Assembly (NCBI GenBank): GCA_030592605.1
Contig: JAUVIT010000079.1
Span: 1 to 7,219 of the forward strand
DNA from: Bacteroidota bacterium
Lineage (GTDB): Bacteria > Bacteroidota > Bacteroidia > Bacteroidales > GCA-2748055
Reading direction: 5' to 3'
Length of the DNA: 7,219 nucleotides
In this document: one piece after another, positions 1-6,154 of the stretch
Numbering within the stretch: position 1 is the stretch's first letter
How the letters are laid out: each line of letters begins with the position of its first letter
Program-made: the position numbers and the translations under genes
Notes under the pieces: generated by a model
Databases searched by the model: none
Seen by the model: the letters and a program-made list of their open reading frames with translations, nothing else
What the model was told of the DNA's origin: nothing

Positions 1-1190
1 AGGGCAGGAACTCCCATCAATCCCCAGTTCTGAACCCAGAAAATCAGGGAGAAAGAGGTCCCAAGGTATCTTTCCGGGATAATTTTGGGAACGGAGGGCC
101 ACATGGCTGAAGGAACCAGCGAGAATGCGATTCCCAGCAGAATGACGAGAACAATGGCAATTAACCAGTGATTCAGGAAGGGTAAGGAGAACAGGGCATG
201 GACAATAATTAAAAGTACAGCACCGATAATCATAATAGTGGCTCCTTTACCTTTTTTGTCATAAATACTACCAAATAAGGGTGTAAGCAGGATAGTCCCG
301 AATGGAAGTATGGCGGGTATAAGTCCGGCAGCTTTATCACCCACTCCAAATTTCATGGTCATCAGATCAGCCGCATATTTCAGGAAGGGAAATACAGCTG
401 AATAAAAGAGCACACACAGAATGGCGAGGTACCACCAGCCTCTGTTTCCAATGATGTGGAAGATATCAGATAATTTGAAGGATTCCTCTTTCGCAGTGTC
501 TGCAGAAGCGATTTCAGCCTCTGAGGCATCCAGTTTCTTATCCATAAAGGTATAGATGATGAAGGAGATTAGACCGATACAGAGCAGAACCAGTCCAAGC
601 AGGATGGGTTTGGATACATGTCCCAATCCAAGTGCGATGGGGGAGGATACTCCCAGAGCCAGGGCAGTACCCATACGGGCCACAGCTACCTGCAGGCCCA
701 TGGCCAGGGCCATCTCCTTCCCTTTAAACCACTTTACAATGATCTTGGATACGGTGATCCCTGCCACCTCAACTCCTACGCCAAATATGGCAAAACCCAG
801 TGCTGCCATAAAGACCTGTGCCTTGGTATCGAACCAGAGGATGTGCCACATAACCCCGTCAAGAGTGTCAGTGGATACCGCCCAGAATTTCAGAGTGGCT
901 CCTACCACCATGATGGAAGCTGCCATCACTCCTGTGAACCTCATGCCCATTTTATCCAGGATCACCCCACCGATAATCAGCATCACGAGGAACACATTGA
1001 ACCAGCCATAAGCGCTGGTAAAGAATCCATATTCGGCACTGTTCCAGGAAAGTTGTTGTTCCAGCAAGCCCTTCAGGGGCGCCATCACATCCGTGATGTA
1101 ATAGCCGGCAAACATGGTGAGTGCAACAATTCCCAATGCTGTCCACCTGGCTGCTGCTGAATCTCTCAAACTCTTCTTAATCGCTTCCAT
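1..1190 (-). CDS. Major facilitator superfamily transporter, MFSD1-like (C-terminus cut by window edge)
   Basis: Inner-membrane secondary transporter; substrate not determinable from sequence. The frame is open from the ATG at 1190 to the left edge, giving 396 residues without a stop. Eleven hydrophobic segments can be read: about residues 17-33, 54-78, 86-104, 124-150, 160-188, 194-215, 252-275, 287-309, 316-337, 341-363 and 378 to the edge, so only the last one or two helices are missing. The loop after helix 2 carries the MFS motif A form G-x3-D-x2-G-x-R (GGVILDKMGMR, 74-84), and a second copy lies after helix 8 (GSIYDKKGKG, 307-316), as expected for a two-fold MFS repeat. Residues 216-245 form the charged central cytoplasmic loop. 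From memory, the stretches around 54-84, 262-270 (YSAVFPF) and 361-390 (SAMWPSV, then a QNWG end) resemble eukaryotic MFSD1, a lysosomal dipeptide transporter; peptide transport here is only inference. The gene is divergent from the thioredoxin-like gene. Confidence 0.9.
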   Translation of the reverse strand, partial: MEAIKKSLRDSAAARWTALGIVALTMFAGYYITDVMAPLKGLLEQQLSWNSAEYGFFTSAYGWFNVFLVMLIIGGVILDKMGMRFTGVMAASIMVVGATLKFWAVSTDTLDGVMWHILWFDTKAQVFMAALGFAIFGVGVEVAGITVSKIIVKWFKGKEMALAMGLQVAVARMGTALALGVSSPIALGLGHVSKPILLGLVLLCIGLISFIIYTFMDKKLDASEAEIASADTAKEESFKLSDIFHIIGNRGWWYLAILCVLFYSAVFPFLKYAADLMTMKFGVGDKAAGLIPAILPFGTILLTPLFGSIYDKKGKGATIMIIGAVLLIIVHALFSLPFLNHWLIAIVLVILLGIAFSLVPSAMWPSVPKIIPERYLGTSFSLIFWVQNWGLMGVPA

Positions 1191-1216
1191 CAAATCGTTT
1201 TTAGTTTAACAAGCAC

Positions 1217-1307
1217 TAAAAATAGGAAAAATTACATGGCCTGTTGCGTTTTATATAACATAGTGAATAAGATAAATCACCAGATATTCAATTAATTCCT
1301 ATTTTCG
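1217..1307. promoter_or_regulatory. Divergent intergenic region with a 10-base inverted repeat, possible paired -7 boxes
   Basis: The region between the transporter and the thioredoxin-like gene contains a perfect inverted repeat: AAAATAGGAA at 1219-1228 and TTCCTATTTT at 1296-1305. Read outward on each strand, both arms contain CCTATTTT followed by TAG (minus strand) or CG (plus strand). This gives TATTTTTA at 1224-1217 and TATTTTCG at 1300-1307, each one mismatch from the Bacteroidota -7 consensus TAnnTTTG. The boxes lie 27 bases before the transporter ATG and about 80 bases before the thioredoxin ATG. No TTTG -33 element is evident at the usual distance for either, so the promoter reading is tentative; the repeat could equally be an operator or chance in AT-rich DNA. 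No open frame of note lies here. Confidence 0.3.
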
Positions 1308-1386
1308 TGGCGAGTGGTACGCTGTTTGAGTAAGGATCAGGTGTGGAATGCGACCAAAGGAGCATAGGAATAAAACAGATACAGAA

Positions 1387-1926
1387 ATGAAAAGGATTTT
1401 ATTATTACTGGGAGTGATCGTAGTGGGACTGAATTTGACTGCCCAGGATTCAATAAAATGGCACAGCATTGACCAGGCTATTCAACTGGCCAGTCAGGAG
1501 CCCAGGGTACTTGTGATCGATGTATATACAGACTGGTGTGGCTGGTGCAAACGTATGGATGCCACCACCTTTTCGGATTCTGAAGTGGTGGAGATTATGA
1601 ACAAACATTTTTATCCTGTAAAACTGAATGCCGAGGGGAAAGATGATATTATCATTGGCGAGCGCACCTTTAAATTTGTGGATAACGGACGCAGGGGCTA
1701 TCATGAAATAGCAGCGGTTGTAACCCGGGGAAGGCTAAGTTATCCCACCATCTCCTATGTGGATGCCCACGGCAAGGTACTGGAGGCAGCTCCCGGATAT
1801 AAGACGGCGGATCAGTTCAGGGTCTACCTGGCTTTTTATGCCGAGGGAGCCTATAAGGACCAAAGTTTTGATGAGTTCTTAGCCACTTATACAGCACAGC
1901 AGAAATCGGTGATCCAAAGCCTTTAG
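1387..1926 (+). CDS. Exported thioredoxin-fold protein (thioredoxin_7-like) with CGWC active site
   Basis: Probable periplasmic thiol-disulfide oxidoreductase or reductase-like protein of 179 residues. The start at 1387 is preferred over the ATG at 1348 because it puts a clean signal peptide first (MKR, then a hydrophobic core, cleavage after TAQ at residue 20); the longer start would prepend 13 very polar residues. The redox centre is TDWCGWCK with Cys51 and Cys54, preceded by the beta-strand VLVIDVY. The thioredoxin cis-proline is probably Pro120 in LSYPTISYVD. Cysteine to cis-Pro spacing is about 66 residues against roughly 41 in classical thioredoxin, reflecting an extra segment at about 82-116 with the TFKFVDNGRRGYHE stretch, which I recall from exported Bacteroidota thioredoxin-like proteins. 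There are only two cysteines in the mature part. No partner oxidoreductase gene is visible. The stop overlaps the stop of the convergent WYL gene by four bases. Confidence 0.88.
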   Translation: MKRILLLLGVIVVGLNLTAQDSIKWHSIDQAIQLASQEPRVLVIDVYTDWCGWCKRMDATTFSDSEVVEIMNKHFYPVKLNAEGKDDIIIGERTFKFVDNGRRGYHEIAAVVTRGRLSYPTISYVDAHGKVLEAAPGYKTADQFRVYLAFYAEGAYKDQSFDEFLATYTAQQKSVIQSL

Positions 1927-2531
1927 TACTGTTTTAGCATCTGCTCCAGTTCCTGTTTCATTTCCTTCCTTAAGCTTGCAGGCTCCAGGATGGTGCCATC
2001 CTTTCCCAGGCTGAGTACCAGAGACCGGAATTCATAGGTGGGATGTACCCTGAAGCTAAATACCACCTCTTCTTCATTCTCCTCCACAATATTTTGTGAG
2101 TCGTGCCACGGCCTGGTAATCAGGTACTGGGCCTGGGTCTTCTGGACCGCAAGTTTAATCAGTGGAGGAAGACCCTCGGGTGCAATTATTCCAATGGCAT
2201 ATTTGAAATAGGCTTCTGTATCCAAAGCCGGTAGGGAGTATTCTGCTCCTTCAGCCACCTGCAGGTCACGGATGCGATCCAGCGCATAAGTCCGAATCTT
2301 ACCCTTGAAAGCATTGAGTCCAACCAGGTACCATCTGGATTGATGCTCCTTGAGGAGGTAGGGGTGCACGTCATTAAAGTAGGGTTTATCTTCGTAAAAG
2401 GGCAGGTAATAAAGACGTAAAACCTCCCTGTTCTCAATGGCCCTGACAATGGGATCGAAGTATTGAATGCCCTTGATCTCGGGCGATCCTTTAAAATGAA
2501 TAAAGCCCTGCTTGTATTTTGATTGATCCAT
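1923..2531 (-). CDS. WYL-domain protein without N-terminal helix-turn-helix
   Basis: WYL-domain proteins are usually transcription factors of roughly 300-340 residues, with an N-terminal winged HTH, a ligand-sensing WYL domain and a C-terminal WCX extension. Here only the last two parts are present, in 202 residues from the ATG at 2531. The WYL domain spans about 22-95, with the signature HPYLLKEHQSRWYLVGL at 56-72 (WYL at 67-69) and the conserved TYALDRI at 81-87. The WCX-like part spans about 120-202 and ends in the expected ILEPASLRKEM helix. A TTG at 2561 could extend it by ten residues, but an in-frame stop at 2586-2588 prevents anything longer, so about 110-130 residues of a normal family member are absent. 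It may be a free-standing WYL protein acting on a partner, or the remnant of a regulator that lost its DNA-binding end; the intact remainder argues for retained function. It is divergent from the propeller gene and convergent with the thioredoxin gene. Confidence 0.85.
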   Translation of the reverse strand: MDQSKYKQGFIHFKGSPEIKGIQYFDPIVRAIENREVLRLYYLPFYEDKPYFNDVHPYLLKEHQSRWYLVGLNAFKGKIRTYALDRIRDLQVAEGAEYSLPALDTEAYFKYAIGIIAPEGLPPLIKLAVQKTQAQYLITRPWHDSQNIVEENEEEVVFSFRVHPTYEFRSLVLSLGKDGTILEPASLRKEMKQELEQMLKQY

Positions 2532-2611
2532 GGTGCTGGTTTTACCTGTTAAAAGTAGCAATTCTCTTCCGAATGCTTGATATGTTTAATGTCCTCCTCA
2601 TCGGCCTCAAG

Positions 2612-2657
2612 TAAGAATAATTATTAACTTGAATGACTTAATCTAAGCATATTCTTA
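2612..2657. repeat. Bipartite inverted repeat ending at the propeller-gene start codon
   Basis: TAAGAATA at 2612-2619 is perfectly complementary to TATTCTTA at 2650-2657, whose last base is the A of the downstream ATG. Nested inside is a second, shorter pair, ATTAA at 2623-2627 and TTAAT at 2638-2642, around a ten-base loop. As RNA this could fold over the start codon of the propeller gene; as DNA it could be an operator between the divergent genes. It is AT-rich, so chance is a real alternative. No Shine-Dalgarno sequence is seen upstream of 2657. Confidence 0.3.
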
Positions 2658-5600
2658 TGAAGCGTTTATTCTCTTCCCTTTTTGTGTTTTCTATAGTTGT
2701 TACTATGACTGCCCAGCCACTGGACATGGAACTTTTAAAAGGAATGAAGGCCCGGAGCATCGGTCCGGGGGGCATGAGTGGAAGGGTAACAGCCATTGAT
2801 GTGGAGCATAGAAATGATGCAGTATTTTATATAGGAACCGCTTCGGGTGGATTGTGGAAGACGGAGAATGGTGGGATTAATTTCAAACCCCTCTTCGATA
2901 AGGAGGAGGTCTCCAGCATCGGTGCACTGGACATTGATCCATCCAATGAGGATGTGATATGGGCCGGAACAGGTGAGGGCAATCCAAGAAACAGCCTCAA
3001 TGGGGGATACGGAATTTATAAAAGTCTGGATGGAGGAAAGAACTGGACCCTCATGGGACTGGAAAACACCAGGCATATTCACCGGATCATCGTTCATCCT
3101 TCCAATCCGGATGTGGTCTATGTGGGTGCAATTGGCTCACCCTGGGGCCCCCATCCCGAACGAGGAGTCTATAAGACCACCGATGGAGGCAGGAGCTGGA
3201 AGCAGATCCTCTATGTGAATGAATTAAGCGGGGTAGCCGATATGGTGATGGATCCCCACAATCAGGATAAATTATTTGTGGCCATGTGGGAACACCAGCG
3301 CTGGCCCTGGTTTTTCAAATCGGGTGGTAACGGATCCGGATTGCATATGACCGTGGAGGGAGGCGAAAACTGGAAGCAACTTACTGAGAAGGAGGGGCTT
3401 CCCAAAGGGGAACTTGGAAGGATGGGTCTGGCCATTGCCAGAGGCAATAGTAAGTATGTATATGCACTGATCGAATCAAAGAAGAATGCCATCTACCGTT
3501 CAGATGATGGGGGCTACTCCTGGGAGAAGCGCGGAGACAAAAACATGGGCAACAGGCCTTTTTATTACTCTGAAATCTACGTGGATCCGGCCAATGAGAA
3601 CAGAGTTTATACACTTTTTTCACCAGTGAATATCAGTGAGGACGGAGGAAAAAGTTTCTCCACCCTGCTGGGACAAAATATACATGTGGATCACCATGCC
3701 TGGTGGATCCATCCGGAGAATCCCTCCTTTATGATTGACGGGAATGATGGTGGGATGGCCATTACCTACGACAGGGGAAAGAGCTGGCGGCATGTGAGCA
3801 ACCTGCCTGTATCGCAGTTTTATCATATCCGTACCGATATGGAGCTGCCCTACAATGTCTATGGCGGTATGCAGGACAATGGTTCCTGGGTGGGACCCGG
3901 ATACCATTGGAGTGGTGGGGGAATCATCAACACCTACTGGGAATTTCTGATGGGTGGAGATGGTTTTGATGTACTGCCGGCCCCCGGAGATCCTCTTACC
4001 TGTTATGCCATGTCGCAGCAGGGAAATGTGCGCAGGCTTAATCTGGAAACGGGAAACTCAGTTGATATAAAACCGGCCGGGGATGGGGAAACCGAACTGC
4101 GCTACCACTGGAATGCAGCCATTGCCCAGGATCCCTTTCATAAGAATACCATTTATTTCGGGAGTCAGTTTGTACATAAAAGCAGTGAGAGGGGCAATTC
4201 ATGGCAGACTATTTCGCCCGATCTGACCACCAATGATACAGCCAAACAGAAATCTAATGAGAGTGGCGGACTCACCTACGATGTGACCGGCGCTGAGAAC
4301 CATACATGTATTCTGACCATATCGCCCAGTCCCGTTAAGGAAGGAGTAATCTGGGTGGGTACTGATGACGGGAACGTTCAGCTAAGTACCGACGGGGGTG
4401 AATCGTGGACCAACTGCGCCCCGAACATAAAGGAGCTGCCTGCCGGGGCCTGGGTGCCCCAGGTGGTGGTATCGGAGACAAAGGCAGAAGAGGCCTGGGT
4501 GGTGGTAAATAATTACCGGCAGAACGATTATGCTCCCTACCTCTTCCATACCACTGATCTGGGCAAGAAGTGGACCAGGGTCGTGGGTGTGGATCACGTG
4601 GAGGGCTATGTGCTCTCCTTTGCTCAGGATCCCGAGGAGCCGAAGCTACAGTTCCTGGGAACGGAGCATGGACTGTGGGTAAGCATCGATGGGGGTACGC
4701 AGTGGACCAAATGGACCGTGGGATACCCCACGGTACCAACCATGGATATGGTGATTCACCCCCGAGAGCACGACCTGGTAATCGGGACTTTCGGTAGGGC
4801 AGCATATATCATAGATGATATCAGGCCCCTACGGGCACTTGCCAGGGAGCATGATCAGATCATCTCATCGCTTATATATGCCTTTGAACCACCGGTGGCC
4901 TATCTGGCTGACACTAAAAATGCACCCGGCTATTATTTTTCCGGAGATGCTTATTATGAAGGAGAGAACAGGCCCCGGGGTGCGAGGATCAGCTATTATT
5001 GCCGTGTGGATGAAGATACTAAGGAGGAAAAGAAAGACAGTCTTTGCATCACCGTATTGGATCAGGAAATGAATCTGGTGCGTACCCTTAAAAGCGTTCC
5101 GGAAAATGGCTTGAACCGGAGTATATGGCACCTCGACCGGAAAGGTGTAAGAGTAAGTTTCAGTGAAAAGAGTCAGGACGAGCCTTCCCGGGAATCTGGT
5201 GGTGGTGGCTCTGTACTTCCGGGAATTTATAAGCTGCAGATAGCCTATAAGGGAGATACCGCCTTAACTTCAATTGAAGTAAGAGCGGATCCAAGAAGGG
5301 AGTACTATCTTGCTGGGATGAAACTCAAACAGGAGCAGACCGACCAACTTACAGAGCGACTGACAGCCCTGAATGAATCGCTTCAATCTATCTGGAAGTG
5401 TAAGGAGAGTTATGAACTGGTGAGCAAACTGACTGGAGAGGAGCTGAGTGATGATTTAAAAGAGGCCACAGAAAGCATGAAGGAGGAAATGGACCGGATC
5501 TCTAAGCTGGTGTTCCGGGATGAGACTATCCAGGGCATTTACTATCCCTCAGATGCCTTATATGTGAGAATGAGAGGTACATATGTCATCACAGGAGCCA

Positions 5601-5752
5601 GCAATCCGCTTACAGAAAACCAGCTTCAGAAGCAGGAACAGTACATTTCCCTGACCAATGAGACCATTGCCATGATCGAGAATTTTCTTGATAATGAGTG
5701 GAACAATTATAAAGAGGCGGTGACTGCTGAAGAGATTTCATTGATTGAATGA
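2657..5752 (+). CDS. Exported VPS10/sortilin-like Asp-box beta-propeller protein with FlgD-like Ig segment
   Basis: Large secreted or periplasmic protein of 1031 residues, of the type often annotated in Bacteroidota as glycosyl hydrolase, BNR-repeat or VPS10-domain protein; no enzymatic activity can be assigned from sequence. A signal peptide covers residues 1-20 (MKR, hydrophobic core, TAQ). Eleven Asp-box motifs (S/T-x-D/N/E-x-G-x-x-W/F) are readable at 69-76, 123-130, 174-181, 232-239, 282-289, 327-334, 370-377, 509-516, 577-584, 632-639 and 676-683, indicating a multi-bladed propeller over about 30-725. The box-free part 378-508 includes the conserved-looking GGMQDNGSW. Residues 343-366 (VDHHAWWIHP to GNDGG) and 711-725 (TFGRAAYIIDDIRPL) match features I recall from this family. 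About 795-875 resembles a FlgD Ig-like fold and contains an SGGGGS linker at 847-852. About 883-1020 is predominantly charged helix. No catalytic sialidase arginine triad or Por-secretion tail is evident. An in-frame stop at 2639-2641 supports the start at 2657. Confidence 0.92.
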   Translation: MKRLFSSLFVFSIVVTMTAQPLDMELLKGMKARSIGPGGMSGRVTAIDVEHRNDAVFYIGTASGGLWKTENGGINFKPLFDKEEVSSIGALDIDPSNEDVIWAGTGEGNPRNSLNGGYGIYKSLDGGKNWTLMGLENTRHIHRIIVHPSNPDVVYVGAIGSPWGPHPERGVYKTTDGGRSWKQILYVNELSGVADMVMDPHNQDKLFVAMWEHQRWPWFFKSGGNGSGLHMTVEGGENWKQLTEKEGLPKGELGRMGLAIARGNSKYVYALIESKKNAIYRSDDGGYSWEKRGDKNMGNRPFYYSEIYVDPANENRVYTLFSPVNISEDGGKSFSTLLGQNIHVDHHAWWIHPENPSFMIDGNDGGMAITYDRGKSWRHVSNLPVSQFYHIRTDMELPYNVYGGMQDNGSWVGPGYHWSGGGIINTYWEFLMGGDGFDVLPAPGDPLTCYAMSQQGNVRRLNLETGNSVDIKPAGDGETELRYHWNAAIAQDPFHKNTIYFGSQFVHKSSERGNSWQTISPDLTTNDTAKQKSNESGGLTYDVTGAENHTCILTISPSPVKEGVIWVGTDDGNVQLSTDGGESWTNCAPNIKELPAGAWVPQVVVSETKAEEAWVVVNNYRQNDYAPYLFHTTDLGKKWTRVVGVDHVEGYVLSFAQDPEEPKLQFLGTEHGLWVSIDGGTQWTKWTVGYPTVPTMDMVIHPREHDLVIGTFGRAAYIIDDIRPLRALAREHDQIISSLIYAFEPPVAYLADTKNAPGYYFSGDAYYEGENRPRGARISYYCRVDEDTKEEKKDSLCITVLDQEMNLVRTLKSVPENGLNRSIWHLDRKGVRVSFSEKSQDEPSRESGGGGSVLPGIYKLQIAYKGDTALTSIEVRADPRREYYLAGMKLKQEQTDQLTERLTALNESLQSIWKCKESYELVSKLTGEELSDDLKEATESMKEEMDRISKLVFRDETIQGIYYPSDALYVRMRGTYVITGASNPLTENQLQKQEQYISLTNETIAMIENFLDNEWNNYKEAVTAEEISLIE

Positions 5753-5776
5753 AATTATGTAACTTTTGGTAGTTAA

Positions 5777-6154
5777 ATGGGAACTCAGAACAGTGGCATA
5801 GGCACCCCGGAGGTGAATTTAGGAAAGAGAGGAAAGTGTACTCTGCATATTTCTAACCGCTCGGGCAGTACCCTCAACCTTGTGATTCATTGTACTGAAG
5901 TTAATTCGGTGCGCGCCATGACCATTCGTCGGAAAAAGAAACTCCATCTGGTCAAGGGTACATATGTGGTGGAGATCTGGCTCACCAGTGGCCGTATTAC
6001 CATTATTCCTGTGGATATCCCGCATATAAGTATTGAGCGAATTACCACCCGTAAGGATGTCTCCATCCGTGGCCGGAAAATTGTGGCCGATTTTATCAAT
6101 GACAGGGCCAGGCTGGAGATCGATCGTGAACGAAATGCCGGCGAGCAGGTCTAG
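5777..6154 (+). CDS. Small protein of unknown function, probably beta-rich
   Basis: I do not recognise this 125-residue protein. The ATG directly follows an in-frame TAA at 5774-5776, so there is no longer form from an upstream in-frame start. It begins 24 bases after the propeller gene stop, on the same strand, so co-transcription is likely. There is no signal peptide or membrane segment. The sequence alternates hydrophobic and polar residues (CTLHISNRSGSTLNLVIHC at 21-39, YVVEIWL at 63-69, RITIIPVDIPHISIERI at 73-89), suggesting a beta-sandwich or other all-beta fold. Basic clusters include RRKKK at 51-55 and a charged C-terminus. The codon pattern and third-position use resemble the neighbours, which supports real coding. 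Its stop shares the palindrome CTAG with the stop of the convergent metH. It could be a cytoplasmic partner or simply a lineage-specific conserved hypothetical protein. Confidence 0.7.
   Translation: MGTQNSGIGTPEVNLGKRGKCTLHISNRSGSTLNLVIHCTEVNSVRAMTIRRKKKLHLVKGTYVVEIWLTSGRITIIPVDIPHISIERITTRKDVSIRGRKIVADFINDRARLEIDRERNAGEQV

Noticed and set aside
556..1160. Two plus-strand open frames of 151 and 180 residues
   Set aside because: They lie antisense to the transporter, whose minus-strand frame has eleven hydrophobic helices and MFS motifs. Their own translations are low-complexity and lack any domain pattern.
1348..1386. Earlier ATG for the thioredoxin-like gene
   Set aside because: It would place 13 polar residues ahead of an otherwise standard signal peptide, so the ATG at 1387 is more likely.
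4335..4805. Minus-strand open frame of 156 residues
   Set aside because: Proline/arginine-rich shadow of the propeller gene, whose plus-strand frame has Asp-boxes across the same bases.
2657..5752. Sialidase or other defined glycosidase activity for the propeller protein
   Set aside because: Asp-boxes mark the fold, not catalysis. I could not identify the sialidase catalytic residues, and many non-enzymatic propellers share the boxes.
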